Origin: JAFECT01 sp035551675
GTDB lineage: Bacteria > Pseudomonadota > Alphaproteobacteria > Caulobacterales > Caulobacteraceae
NCBI GenBank assembly: GCA_035551675.1
Contig: DASZMV010000068.1
Coordinates: 33,383-97,382 of the forward strand
DNA length: 64,000 bases
Reading direction: 5' to 3'
Under the pieces are notes generated by a model. That model was not told the origin of the DNA. It ran no database searches and saw nothing but the letters and a program-made list of their open reading frames with translations. Positions within the stretch are counted from its first letter, which is position 1; each line of letters begins with the position of its first letter. Of this stretch, positions 8,161 through 19,128 are shown one piece after another. A program made the translations under genes and the position numbers.

Positions 8161-10377
8161 TCAGAAGTCAGCCGTCAGCGTCAGGCCGATGGTGCGCGGC
8201 CTGCCGAGGTACTCGTGGCGGACGGTGGCGGCGAACGGCGGGGCCAGGATGAAGCTGTCGGTGCGGATGTTGGTGATTTCCTGCTGGTCGAACAGGTTCT
8301 TGACGTAGAAATCCAGCTTCACGCGCCTGAAGCTGATCCGGTCGCGGAGGTCGACGTTGGTGTACGCCGGAACCGCGACCTGGCTGCCGGCGACCGCCGA
8401 GTAGCCCGAAAGGCTGTCGCCGACATAGGATACGTCGACGCCGAAGGTGTCGCTCAGGTTCTCACCCAGCGGGAAGGTTTTTTCTCCGCTGAGCGAATAG
8501 GTGCTGCGCGGCACGCCCGCGAACCTGGACCCCGACTTTACATTCAGTTCCGGCACCGCCTGCTCGAAGCGCGTGCGCGGCGCATCGGCGTTGAAGGTGA
8601 AGACGAGACCTTCGGCTGGAACCAGTTGTCCCTGGAGTTCGACGCCGTCGCCCGTCGCCTTGCCGCCGTTGATCACAAAGGCCGTCTGGTCCGCGCGCGA
8701 ACCGGTCACGACGATATTGCTCCAGTCGATGTGATAGGCGGAGAGATCGAACCGCAGGCGGTGATCGAACAGCTCGGCCTTGACGCCTGCTTCGTAGTTG
8801 TTGAGGCGTTCCGGATCGACCTTGGGATCCGGCGGCTCGGGAATGTTCACGCCGCCCGGGTTGAAGCCCTGGGAGAACCTGGCGTAGGCGGTCACGTTCT
8901 CGGTCGGGCGCCAGTGCGCAGAAGCCGAATAGGTGGTGTCCTGTCCGCTGCTCACCGCAGGCGGAGGCGTCACGGTGAAGGCAAAGGGCGCCAGCGGCGG
9001 CGCCAAGGCGATATCCTGCGTCACGCTCTGGCGGAAACCGCTCGAGCGGACGCCGAGCGTCACATCGAAGCTCTTGCTGAATTTGACGGTTACGTCGCCG
9101 AACCCGGCCGTCTCGCGATAGTCCGACGGCAGATTGGCCGCGAGTGACGGCGGCAACACGTACAACGATAGCGCCTGGTTGAGCGTCGCGGTTTCCCGGT
9201 TGTAATAGACCCCCGCGAGCCATTCGATGGACTGGTCCGTGGGTGAGGCGAAGCGAAGTTCTTCGGTGAACCGCCGGCCGGGGTCGAGCACGCTGACCAC
9301 CTTCGCCGAGGGCAACACCGGCTGCACTTCGTCGGAGATGTCGCTGACGAAGGTGGCGGTCCGCTCTGTATAGCTGGTCGCCGAGGTCATGGTGAACCAG
9401 CGAGGCGACCAGGTGATCACGCCGGAATAGACCGACGAGTTCTGCAGGTCCGTCTCGGGGACGACGCTGTTTTGCTTGTAGTCTCCGTAGATCAGCTTTC
9501 CGGTCTGGGCGTTGACATCCTGGCTCGCGGGAGTCGCGGAATCGATCCGGTCCCAATTGCCGGAGAGATCGACCCGCAGATCGTCGGTCGCGTTCCAGCG
9601 CAACGACAGGCGCCCGCCCGTTAGCGCGGTGTGATCGATGTTCTTGGCGCCGTTGAACACGTTGTCCGTAAAGCCCGCGTCGTACTGGTCGTAGATCACC
9701 GCGCGCAGGGCCAGCCGGTCTTGCACGAGCGGGACGTTGAACGCGGCCTTGGCCTCGTAGCCGGTCCCGCCGTGCTCGGTGGCCGAAACGCCGGTCAGGA
9801 TATGGGCCGAATAGTCCGTCGCGTCCGGCGCCCGGGTGACGATCTTCACCAAGCCGCCCATGGCGGCCGATCCGTAGAGCGTGCCTTGCGGGCCCTTGAG
9901 CACTTCGACGTGGTCGGCATCGAACAGGTTCGAGTCGAGGTTGGACGAGTTGGGCAGCGTATAGCCGTTGGAAAAACCGTAGGGCGTTTCATTGAGATAG
10001 AACGCGACCTGGGGCAGAGCCTCCCCGGGCCCGGTGGTCACGCCTCGAAGCACGACCTGTTCGCGACCCGGTTGACCGGAGCCGATCACCGCCATCCCCG
10101 GGACATCCTTCACATAGTCGGTAAGGTTGGTCGATTGGTTCTGCTCGAGCTTGGCGCCCGTGATCGCGGTGATGGAAAGCGGAACCTCCTTGGTGGTTTC
10201 GGCTCGCTTTTGCGCGGTGACCACGACCTCGCCGACGGTGGTGGCGGCGTCATCCTTCGCGGGCGCCGCCGCGGTTGCGGTTGCTGCGTAGCTCAACCCT
10301 ATGGAGATGGCGACGACCGACGCCCCAGCGCGCAATCCCCGAAGCCCTCGCTTAAGCCCTTGCTTGCCGACGTCCAT
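8161..10377 (-). CDS. TonB-dependent outer-membrane receptor
   Basis: A 738-residue receptor that imports a substrate across the outer membrane using TonB energy. A signal peptide ends near ATATAAAP; a TonB-box-like EVVVTAQ is followed by the plug domain (VPLSITAITGAKLEQ, LRGVTTGPGEA) and a beta-barrel ending in a terminal Phe (GLTLTADF). ATG 10377 is chosen because GGGGAGG lies at 10391-10385; an upstream ATG at 10434 would fall inside the operator. Plug features such as KGPQGTLYGSAAMGG are those of the large receptor group common in Caulobacterales and sphingomonads. It is probably co-regulated with the hydrolase through the shared palindrome. Confidence 0.95.
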   Translation of the reverse strand: MDVGKQGLKRGLRGLRAGASVVAISIGLSYAATATAAAPAKDDAATTVGEVVVTAQKRAETTKEVPLSITAITGAKLEQNQSTNLTDYVKDVPGMAVIGSGQPGREQVVLRGVTTGPGEALPQVAFYLNETPYGFSNGYTLPNSSNLDSNLFDADHVEVLKGPQGTLYGSAAMGGLVKIVTRAPDATDYSAHILTGVSATEHGGTGYEAKAAFNVPLVQDRLALRAVIYDQYDAGFTDNVFNGAKNIDHTALTGGRLSLRWNATDDLRVDLSGNWDRIDSATPASQDVNAQTGKLIYGDYKQNSVVPETDLQNSSVYSGVITWSPRWFTMTSATSYTERTATFVSDISDEVQPVLPSAKVVSVLDPGRRFTEELRFASPTDQSIEWLAGVYYNRETATLNQALSLYVLPPSLAANLPSDYRETAGFGDVTVKFSKSFDVTLGVRSSGFRQSVTQDIALAPPLAPFAFTVTPPPAVSSGQDTTYSASAHWRPTENVTAYARFSQGFNPGGVNIPEPPDPKVDPERLNNYEAGVKAELFDHRLRFDLSAYHIDWSNIVVTGSRADQTAFVINGGKATGDGVELQGQLVPAEGLVFTFNADAPRTRFEQAVPELNVKSGSRFAGVPRSTYSLSGEKTFPLGENLSDTFGVDVSYVGDSLSGYSAVAGSQVAVPAYTNVDLRDRISFRRVKLDFYVKNLFDQQEITNIRTDSFILAPPFAATVRHEYLGRPRTIGLTLTADF

Positions 10378-10426
10378 GTTATCGCCTCCCCGATTTTCGA
10401 TGGGCGCCGCCTGGAACGGCTCCATA

Positions 10427-10440
10427 CTACTCATGAGTAG
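10427..10440. promoter_or_regulatory. Palindromic operator upstream of the TonB receptor
   Basis: CTACTCATGAGTAG is a perfect 14-bp palindrome 50 bases before the receptor's start. It shares the core CTACTCAT..AGTAG with the operator at 5708-5723. Confidence 0.72.
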
Positions 10441-10448
10441 AACACGGA

Positions 10449-10459
10449 CTCATTAGTAA
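10449..10459. promoter_or_regulatory. Second copy of the ACTCATTAGTA operator core
   Basis: ACTCATTAGTA lies 8 bases beyond the 14-bp palindrome and is identical over 11 bases to the centre of the operator at 5708-5723. Centre-to-centre distance from the first palindrome is about 20 bp, two helical turns, which would allow two dimers to bind on one face. Confidence 0.6.
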
Positions 10460-10733
10460 GACAAATGACGTGACGGTTTGATAATGGGCATCGTGAGGGC
10501 CTCGCGAGGCCGAATGGCGTCCTCCCTCAATGGCCAAGGGTGGGGATGGGGGGTGTTTGCACAACGCCGTGGAGAGCGAGGGGCGGCCGCTCGACCAGGG
10601 CCCTTGCGTCAATTCAGCCGGCCGAGAATGGCCGCGGCGTAGACGCCGCCCAGAAATTAACGCCGCGCCTGCCGCAGCGGATGGCGACGCCGTTGCGCCA
10701 TTTTCCGCTGCAATTTTAGTGATTTAAAGAGGC
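10460..10733. other. Intergenic region between the receptor operator and tRNA-Leu
   Basis: No supported gene. It contains the 14-bp palindrome GGCCTCGCGAGGCC at 10498-10511, of unknown role. A 65-codon open frame at 10530-10727 looks random. Confidence 0.4.
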
Positions 10734-10818
10734 TGGTGCGGTCGAGAAGACTCGAACTTCCACGGGTTGCCCCACAGCGACCTCAACGCTGCGCGTCTAC
10801 CAATTCCGCCACGACCGC
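10734..10818 (-). tRNA. tRNA-Leu (anticodon GAG)
   Basis: An 85-base class II tRNA. The acceptor pairs GCGGTCG with CGACCGC, followed by A and encoded CCA (10736-10734). The anticodon stem CAGCG/CGCTG encloses the loop TTGAGGT, giving anticodon GAG, which reads CUC/CUU. The long variable arm (TGTGGGGCAACCCGTG) and the T-loop TTCGAGT fit tRNA-Leu. Confidence 0.96.
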
Positions 10819-10885
10819 TCGCCTCGGAGGCGGGGGGAATAGCAACAAGGGTGAGGCTTGGGAAGCGGCGTTTGAGAAGCGGGAA

Positions 10886-11158
10886 TCAAGCGGCTGTCCT
10901 GGCCCCGGCCATGAAGTCGTAGACGTCCGCGACCCGGGTCACCACGATGGCGATCCGGTCCTCGTGGATGCGGATTTCGCCCCGGGCGACCGGGTGGTTG
11001 TTGGCCAGGATCCAGACCTCGTCATTTTCGCCCGCGTCCAGGGGGATGACGGCGCCGCGGCCCATGCGCAGCAGCTGCTGCATGGGCAGGATGCTGCGGC
11101 CCAGCACCACCGAGATCTCCACATTGACGGCGGCCACCTGGCCCAAATTCGCTACCAT
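10886..11158 (-). CDS. FliN-like SpoA-domain protein (flagellar motor switch family)
   Basis: A 90-residue single SpoA domain: VNVEISVVLGRSILPMQQLLRMGRGAVIPLD, then NHPVARGEIRIHEDRIAIVVTRV, which matches the FliN/YscQ C-terminal fold. FliN forms part of the cytoplasmic C-ring that sets flagellar rotation direction. Here it stands alone, divergent from lipB by 59 bases, with no other flagellar gene in the window. It may be the normal FliN of a dispersed flagellar regulon or a paralogue; the sequence alone does not settle this. Confidence 0.85.
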   Translation of the reverse strand: MVANLGQVAAVNVEISVVLGRSILPMQQLLRMGRGAVIPLDAGENDEVWILANNHPVARGEIRIHEDRIAIVVTRVADVYDFMAGARTAA

Positions 11159-11217
11159 ACGGCTCTACTCAGCGGCCGCAGTTGCACGCGCGGCTCAGCT
11201 CGCCACATTGGGTGCGC

Positions 11218-11940
11218 ATGCTTGACGACGCGTTAAACCGAGCCTTCGACCCCCCCGCCCCCGTGCGATTTCTGCGGCCGGACGGCAAGGCCGTGGCCTG
11301 GGCGGTCTCGACCGCGCCGGTGGACTATCCCGCGGCGGTGGAGGCGATGGAGCGGCGCGTGGAGGCGATCGCCGCGGGCGAGGCGTCCGAGCTGGTCTGG
11401 CTGCTCGAGCACCCTCCGCTCTACACCGCCGGCGTCTCGGCCAAGCCCGGCGACCTGCTCTCCCCCGACCGGTTCCCCGTGCACCGCACCGGCCGCGGCG
11501 GCCAGTTCACCTACCATGGGCCGGGCCAGCGGGTGGCCTACGCCATGCTCGACCTGCGCGAACGCGGGCGCGACGCGCGCGGGTTTGTCCGTGCGCTGGA
11601 GGCGTGGCTGATCGAGGCGCTCGCCACGTTCAACGTGAGGGGCGAGATGCGCGACGGCCGCGTCGGCGTCTGGGTCGATCGCGGTCACGGGCGTGAGGAC
11701 AAGATCGCCGCCATCGGGGTGAAGCTGCGCCGCTGGGTGTCGTTCCACGGCGTCAGCCTGAACGTCGAACCGGACCTCACCCACTTCAGCGGCATCGTGC
11801 CGTGCGGCATCACCGAACACGGCGTGACGAGTCTGGTGGACCTGGGTCTGCCGGTGGGGCTCGACGAAGCGGACGCGGCGCTGATGCGCGCGTTCCAAAA
11901 AGTATTTGGGCCGGTCGAGCCGGCCCAAACACCTGTCTGA
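11218..11940 (+). CDS. lipB: Lipoyl(octanoyl) transferase LipB
   Basis: A 240-residue enzyme that moves octanoate from acyl carrier protein to lipoyl domains of dehydrogenase complexes. The catalytic pair is visible: Lys169 in AAIGVKLRRWVSFHG and Cys196 in GIVPCGI. RTGRGGQFTYHGPGQRVAYAMLDL is the family signature. I chose ATG 11218 (MLDDALN); an upstream in-frame ATG at 11182 would add 12 residues and run towards the fliN-like start. Confidence 0.95.
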   Translation: MLDDALNRAFDPPAPVRFLRPDGKAVAWAVSTAPVDYPAAVEAMERRVEAIAAGEASELVWLLEHPPLYTAGVSAKPGDLLSPDRFPVHRTGRGGQFTYHGPGQRVAYAMLDLRERGRDARGFVRALEAWLIEALATFNVRGEMRDGRVGVWVDRGHGREDKIAAIGVKLRRWVSFHGVSLNVEPDLTHFSGIVPCGITEHGVTSLVDLGLPVGLDEADAALMRAFQKVFGPVEPAQTPV

Positions 11941-11952
11941 GATAAGTTCGCT

Positions 11953-12378
11953 TTACGCAGCGGCGGGCGCGGGGATCGACGGCGTGATGGTCGAACGGCC
12001 GCGCGGATCGTCGCCGTAGATATTCCCGCCGACCGTGCCGGGCAGCAGGCAGAGCAGCAGGAACACCGCAAAGTGGGTGACGCCCGGCAGGCTCAACAGC
12101 GAGAACCAGCCGCTGACGCCGATGTCGTGCCAGCGCTTCACCGTGATCGCGAGCATCGACCAGAAGCCCACGATCCCGACCAGGCTCGCGATGCCGAAGC
12201 CAAGCGGCGACGGATCGAAACGGACGTCGGCATTGTCGGTCCCGAAGTCGCTGATCGAAAGGCCGGAGACCACCGCAGAAACGCCGACGCAGGCCAGCAC
12301 GAAGCCGATGCCCAGTGACGCGAGCAGATAGTGCGTGCGGCGAATGCGGCCGTGAAAACCAAACAAGAAGTTCAACAT
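11953..12378 (-). CDS. DUF805 membrane protein, copy 1
   Basis: A 141-residue DUF805 protein: FHGRIRRTHYLLA at the N-terminus, about four membrane helices, and the family motif VKRWHDIGVSGWFSLL between helices. ATG 12378 has GGGAGG 6 bases upstream. Function of the family is unknown. It is one of three neighbouring paralogues on the same strand, each about 130-140 residues, with different ends after the shared GTVGGNIYGDDP-type segment. It converges on lipB. Confidence 0.9.
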   Translation of the reverse strand: MLNFLFGFHGRIRRTHYLLASLGIGFVLACVGVSAVVSGLSISDFGTDNADVRFDPSPLGFGIASLVGIVGFWSMLAITVKRWHDIGVSGWFSLLSLPGVTHFAVFLLLCLLPGTVGGNIYGDDPRGRSTITPSIPAPAAA

Positions 12379-12513
12379 GTCAGCCTCCCGGGGAGTGTTG
12401 AGGGAGAGTCTAGACCTGGCGCGACCCAACTCAACTTAAGGATCGGTAAGTTTATGAACGTTTGGAAAGCTTGGCTGCGACTGTGAAGCCGGCCCCGGTT
12501 ATTGCGCCGGGGC

Positions 12514-12939
12514 CTATTGCGCTGCCGGGGCCATGGACGCGACCCGCTGCGGATTTGGGCCGAAACGGTTGGCCCCTTGCTCGCCCGGCATCAGAACCAG
12601 TTCGACGAAGGCCCAGATCAGGAACAGCAGACCCACCACGTCCCAGAAGTCCTTGGGATGGGGCCAGACCAGAATGAACGCGAGCATGATCAGCGGCGAC
12701 CACCAGCCGGAGCGGCCCCGGTCGTGCAGCCGCTTGGACAGCACGCAGGCGCCGGTAAAGATCAGGAGACCGTAGACGAAGAGGCCGGTGGCCCAGTGCA
12801 GCACCGGATAGGCGTCCGCCACCGACTCGTAGAGCGTGAGCAGGACGATCAGCACCACCGACGAGGCGACGAACGGCAGACGGCTCGAACGGCCGTCCGC
12901 GGAGAAGAACTGTTCGGTCCAGTCGATCTTGCCGTTCAT
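12514..12939 (-). CDS. DUF805 membrane protein, copy 2
   Basis: A 141-residue DUF805 protein: FFSADGRSSRLPFVAS, then hydrophobic helices and SKRLHDRGRSGWWSPL, ending with GEQGANRFGPNPQ. I chose ATG 12939 (MNGKIDW) because the family begins close to this motif; an in-frame ATG 21 bases earlier would also be open. It differs from its neighbours mainly in the first helix pair, so the duplication is old. Confidence 0.9.
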   Translation of the reverse strand: MNGKIDWTEQFFSADGRSSRLPFVASSVVLIVLLTLYESVADAYPVLHWATGLFVYGLLIFTGACVLSKRLHDRGRSGWWSPLIMLAFILVWPHPKDFWDVVGLLFLIWAFVELVLMPGEQGANRFGPNPQRVASMAPAAQ

Positions 12940-13026
12940 GACCGATTCCGGCCGCCCCAATCCCGGAGCAGGTGTCCCTACCTAGGGCGCGAGGCGGCCG
13001 GAAGAAAGCGTTGAATCGAACCTGGA

Positions 13027-13428
13027 TCAGGCCGCCGCAGGCGCCGCCTCGCCAAGCTTTGGATCGGGTCCGTACTGGTTTGGACCGGCGGTTCCCGGCA
13101 GGAAGCCGAGTTCGATGAACGGCCACAGGTTCAGCAGCGGAACGATGAACAGCAAAGCGAACCACCATGCCCGTCCGCGGTCGTGAGCCCGCTTCACGTA
13201 GATGGCGAAGCTCATGTAGACCAGGGCGATATCGATGATCCCGACGACCGGCATGAACAGCGGGCTGCCGGTGGAAACGACGCCGCCGGGCGTGACCTTC
13301 GGTCCAAGCAGCATGAACAGAATCCAGAAGAGGATTCCGAACCCGACGCTGAGCCCCAGCACGCCCATCCAATAGTGCAACCGACGAATACGCCCGTTGT
13401 AGCTGAACAGCAGATTCTTGATATCCAT
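13027..13428 (-). CDS. DUF805 membrane protein, copy 3
   Basis: A 133-residue DUF805 protein: FSYNGRIRRLHYWMGVLG, central VKRAHDRGRAWWFALLF, and the end GTAGPNQYGPDPK. About four membrane helices are expected, with the HDRG loop in between. In this copy the conserved Gly before Trp is replaced by Ala. It is the first of the three in transcription order. Confidence 0.9.
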   Translation of the reverse strand: MDIKNLLFSYNGRIRRLHYWMGVLGLSVGFGILFWILFMLLGPKVTPGGVVSTGSPLFMPVVGIIDIALVYMSFAIYVKRAHDRGRAWWFALLFIVPLLNLWPFIELGFLPGTAGPNQYGPDPKLGEAAPAAA

Positions 13429-13603
13429 AAGTCTTCCCCTAGCTCCCTAGCGTTTAAGCGAACCTGTTGAAGGAATCAGGCTTAAGCAGACTGGACTGCA
13501 TGCGGGCGACAGCCGGCCCGCGACTGTGTGTCTAGCTATCGCGCCTTAGGCGAGCGGCGTCTAGATTTAAAATCCTGTTGAAATCCCTGAGGGTCTTGGG
13601 CCG

Positions 13604-14818
13604 TCACTCGGCCACAACCGGGCGACTCAGCAGGCCCAGCAGCGCAAACGCCGCCACGATCTCGATGGGAACCAGGGTCAACAGCACCCCGGTCGGCCCC
13701 GCGCCCGCGCTTAGCAGCGCCGCGGCCAGAAGCGGCCCCGCGATGGCGCCGAGCCTGCCGGCGGCAATCGAGGCGCCCACCCCGGCCCCGCGTTCGACGG
13801 CCGGATAGTGGCTGGGCGCGAGGCTGTAGAGGATGATCGATCCGCTGACGATGAAGACGCCGGCGGCGAAGCCGGCGCCGCCGGCCGCCGCGAGGTCGGC
13901 GCTGGCGAGGGCCAAGGCGACGAGCGCGATGGCCAAGCCGGCGAACCAGAGCGCGACGGTCAGGGTCTTGCGCTTGCGGCTCAACAGGTCGCCCAGCACC
14001 AGCACGCCGAGGCCGCCGCCGATGTTGAACAGCACCGAGATCACGCTGGCCTCGGCCTTGCCCACGCCCTTGGCGCCCATCAGGGTCGGCAGCCAGTTGA
14101 GCAGCAAATAGAGCGTCATCACCACCGCGACGGACGCGAGCCAGAGCAGAAGCGTGGTCAGCCACCGCGCCGGACCAAACAGCGTGCTCACGAGCTTGAT
14201 CGCCGGCGCCTTGGCCTCGACGTGGCGGCGGCGCGCCGCGACGAAGCTGAGCGACTCCGGAAGCAGGAAGATCATCACCGGCGCTAGAACGAGGGGCGCG
14301 ACGCCGCCGATGAAGAAGATGTCGCGCCAGCCCGCCGCCGCGGCGACGCCGCCTGCGATGGCGCCGCCGAACGGCATGGCGGACGCGGCCAGAGCCACCA
14401 GCCGCACGCGCAAACCAACGCTCACCGCTTCGGCCGACAACGACAGAAGAATGGGTAGAGCGCCGCCAAGGCCGATCCCTGCGAGCACACGGATCCACAG
14501 CAGGCTGTCGAAATCCCAGGCGAAGGCGGTCGCCACCGAGAACAGGCCGAAGAACGCCATCGACCCGATCAGCACCCACTTACGTCCGACGCGGTCGGCC
14601 ACGCGGCCGAAGACGACGGCGCCGATCAGCAAACCCAGCAGGCTCGCGCTGAACACCGGTCCGAGTTGGTCGCGCGTGATCTTCAGCGCCGGTGCGATTC
14701 CCGGCGCGGCCACGCCCATCGATTGGATGTCGAAACCTTCGGTCAGGGCCGCGAGACCGCAGAGCGCCAGGGTCCAGCGCGCGCGTGCGGAGCCCAGTTC
14801 AGCGTTCGCCCAGCTCAT
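13604..14818 (-). CDS. MFS transporter, aromatic acid/H+ symporter type
   Basis: A 404-residue, 12-helix major facilitator protein. The start ALTEGFDIQSMGVAAPGIAPAL and the loop GRVADRVGRKW are typical of the AAHS group (4-hydroxybenzoate, 3-phenylpropionate and similar acids); an Asp in helix 1 (GFD) is the expected proton site. ATG 14818 is preceded by GGGGAC; an ATG at 14836 would add six residues. No aromatic degradation gene lies beside it, so the substrate is open. Confidence 0.88.
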   Translation of the reverse strand: MSWANAELGSARARWTLALCGLAALTEGFDIQSMGVAAPGIAPALKITRDQLGPVFSASLLGLLIGAVVFGRVADRVGRKWVLIGSMAFFGLFSVATAFAWDFDSLLWIRVLAGIGLGGALPILLSLSAEAVSVGLRVRLVALAASAMPFGGAIAGGVAAAAGWRDIFFIGGVAPLVLAPVMIFLLPESLSFVAARRRHVEAKAPAIKLVSTLFGPARWLTTLLLWLASVAVVMTLYLLLNWLPTLMGAKGVGKAEASVISVLFNIGGGLGVLVLGDLLSRKRKTLTVALWFAGLAIALVALALASADLAAAGGAGFAAGVFIVSGSIILYSLAPSHYPAVERGAGVGASIAAGRLGAIAGPLLAAALLSAGAGPTGVLLTLVPIEIVAAFALLGLLSRPVVAE

Positions 14819-14894
14819 TTGCGGGTCCCCCGTCACGTCCCCGTGTCGCGCGAAACCTAGGACGCTATTCGCCGCGCCGCAAACGACTGGCGGC

Positions 14895-16901
<2,007 letters not shown>

Positions 16902-17035
16902 CCGGTCTCCCTGGACCCGGCACAGAAGGCGGCTGCTTAGACGGCGGCGTCCTCGATGGCAATTCGCGGGTCAGGCGGCGCCGAGTTTACCCCAGGCTGA
17001 AAAAACGTTTATCTCCCCGGGAGGAGGACCCCTGA

Positions 17036-18604
17036 ATGAGAACCTTGTTCGCCGCCGTGATCGGCGCCGCAGCGACCTTGAGCGCCGTGAGCGCCACCGC
17101 CCAGCAGGATCAGAACTGGAGCGCCGCGGCGACCCAGGACCTGCAGGCGATCCACGACGCCCTGCGTGACAACAGTCCCGAGGTCTATATGGACCAGGAC
17201 TCGGCCCAGTTCCGCGCCTGGCTCGACGCCGGCCTGGCCCAGGCCCAGAAGCAACCGCTCGGCAAGGTGAACAACGTGGCGGCGTACGCCGACGCGCTGA
17301 AGTACTACACGGTGGGCTTCCGCGACGCGAACATCGCGCTGGACCCGAACTGGGAAGAGCGGCCGGCCAGTTTCGCGGCCAGCTATCCGGGCTTCTCCAC
17401 CGCATGGCGCGGCGGGGCCTATGTGGTCGCCTACGACGACCCGAACTTCAAGAATTTGCCGCCGGTCGGCGCCACGCTGATCTCCTGCGACCGCGTTGCG
17501 GCCGAGGACATCGCCAAGCAGCGTCTCGATCGTTACGAGGGCGACCTGACCACCGAGAGCGGCCGTTTCGAGAGCGCGCCCTACCTCCTCTGGGACCGCG
17601 CCAACACGATGTTGCCGCCGCTGCCGCAGAAGTGCGACTTCAACGTCGGCGGCCGTAAGCGCACCTTCCCGATCACCGAAACCTTCAGCAAGACCGAAGC
17701 GCGCGAGGCCGCGGTGAACGCCGCCGCGCCGCATCCGACCGGCCTTGGCATCGAGAGCTTCGACGGGGGCTACTGGATCAGCCTGCACTCGCTGTCCGAG
17801 CGGCAGAGCTGGACGCCGCTGCTCAACCAGATCGACCAGAACATCGCCGCGATCCGCGCGGCGCCGGTGGTGGTCATCGACCTGCGCGGCGCCGACGGCG
17901 GTTCGGTCCGCTCGGGCTTCCGCGTGCTGAGCCGTCTGTGGGGCGCTCCCTTCGTCACCGTCAGCAACCCGCCCGCGACCAAGATCGCCTACCGGACGTC
18001 GAAGGCGAACCAGGACTTCTATCGCAACGTCGCCGCCCGCCTGCAGGCGGACCCGATGACCGCCATGGGCGCGGCGCAGTGGAGCCAGCTGGCCGATCAG
18101 CTCGCCGCCGCCGCCGCGCAGAACCAGCCGATCCTGCAGCGCGACGAGAACGCGATCCGCGCCGCCGCCGAATCGCCCGCCGCGGTGGCCCCGGAACTGC
18201 CCAAGGAAGGCGCGGCCCCGGTCGCCGGTGAAACGCCGCCCCCGCCGCCGCCGCCGGCCGCCGCGCCGGCAGGCCCGCCGGTGAACCAGATGAAGGGCCG
18301 GGTGATTGTCCTGACCGACTACTGGTGTTCGGGCGCCTGCCTCTATGTGATGGACACCCTGACCCGCATGCCCAATGTCCAGCAGGCAGGGACCCAGACC
18401 TCGGCGGACTCGATCTACATCGGCCAGTCGTCGATCCGCCTGCCCTCGGGCAACGCGGGGATCATGTTCGGCGACAAGGCGTGGCTCGACCGTCCGCGTA
18501 AGACCAACGTGCCCTACGCTCCGGCCGCGGGCCTGGTCTACACCGGCAATCTCGCGGATGAGGCCGCGGTGAAAGCCTGGGTCGGCCAGGTCGCCGGCCA
18601 CTGA
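17036..18604 (+). CDS. Exported S41-like (C-terminal processing peptidase fold) protein
   Basis: A 522-residue protein with a clear signal peptide (cleavage after SATA). The C-terminal half has S41 landmarks: VVVIDLRGADGGS and VIVLTDYWCSGACLYVMD, where the Ser after the Cys would be the nucleophile. Between them is a long insertion with a Pro/Ala-rich run around residues 400-420, so the catalytic domain is split by a flexible segment. The usual lysine of S41 tail proteases is not evident to me. Two cysteines flank the active serine. Its TGA overlaps the next gene's ATG. Confidence 0.72.
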   Translation: MRTLFAAVIGAAATLSAVSATAQQDQNWSAAATQDLQAIHDALRDNSPEVYMDQDSAQFRAWLDAGLAQAQKQPLGKVNNVAAYADALKYYTVGFRDANIALDPNWEERPASFAASYPGFSTAWRGGAYVVAYDDPNFKNLPPVGATLISCDRVAAEDIAKQRLDRYEGDLTTESGRFESAPYLLWDRANTMLPPLPQKCDFNVGGRKRTFPITETFSKTEAREAAVNAAAPHPTGLGIESFDGGYWISLHSLSERQSWTPLLNQIDQNIAAIRAAPVVVIDLRGADGGSVRSGFRVLSRLWGAPFVTVSNPPATKIAYRTSKANQDFYRNVAARLQADPMTAMGAAQWSQLADQLAAAAAQNQPILQRDENAIRAAAESPAAVAPELPKEGAAPVAGETPPPPPPPAAAPAGPPVNQMKGRVIVLTDYWCSGACLYVMDTLTRMPNVQQAGTQTSADSIYIGQSSIRLPSGNAGIMFGDKAWLDRPRKTNVPYAPAAGLVYTGNLADEAAVKAWVGQVAGH

Positions 18605-19119
18605 TGAGCGGAGCCCTGATCAGCGGCGTCGCCGCCACCCTCGCGGTGGCGGCGACCGCTCCGGCGGGGAGTGCGACCATGACATCTGCGCCTCCTCCGG
18701 CAGCGACCGCCCCGGCGCCGGGCTACGGCGCTCCGGTCACGCTCGAACGCGCCAGGCGTTTGATCGCGGCGGCGCAAGCTGAGGCGAGCAAGCACGATTT
18801 CCTGATGGCCTTCGCCGTCGTCGAACCGTCGGGCGCCCTGGTCGCCTTCGAACGCATGGACGGCGTGCAGTACGGCTCGCTCGAGGTCGCCCAGGCGAAG
18901 GCCCGCGCGGCCGCGCTCTATCGCCGCCCGTCCAAGGCCTGGGCCGACGCCATCGCCGCCGGACGCGCCGGCGTGGTCACCTTCCCCAACGTGGTCGCGG
19001 CGGAAGGCGGCATACCGATCGTGGCCGACGGCAAGATCGTCGGCGCCATCGGGGTCAGCGGCGGCACCTCCGAACAGGACGGCGCGGTGGCCATGGCGGC
19101 CCTGGCCGCGACACCTTAA
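18604..19119 (+). CDS. GlcG/HbpS-family protein, exported
   Basis: A 171-residue protein: a signal-peptide-like N-terminus with an Ala/Pro-rich stretch to about residue 40, then the GlcG/HbpS fold (LERARRLIAAAQAEASKH ... AFAVVEPSGALVAFERMDG ... GGIPIVADGKIVGAIGVSGGT). Members bind haem or cobalamin, or have no known ligand. Its ATG overlaps the S41-like stop by one base (TGATG), which suggests the two are made together. Confidence 0.85.
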   Translation: MSGALISGVAATLAVAATAPAGSATMTSAPPPAATAPAPGYGAPVTLERARRLIAAAQAEASKHDFLMAFAVVEPSGALVAFERMDGVQYGSLEVAQAKARAAALYRRPSKAWADAIAAGRAGVVTFPNVVAAEGGIPIVADGKIVGAIGVSGGTSEQDGAVAMAALAATP

Positions 19120-19128
19120 ATCGGGGGC

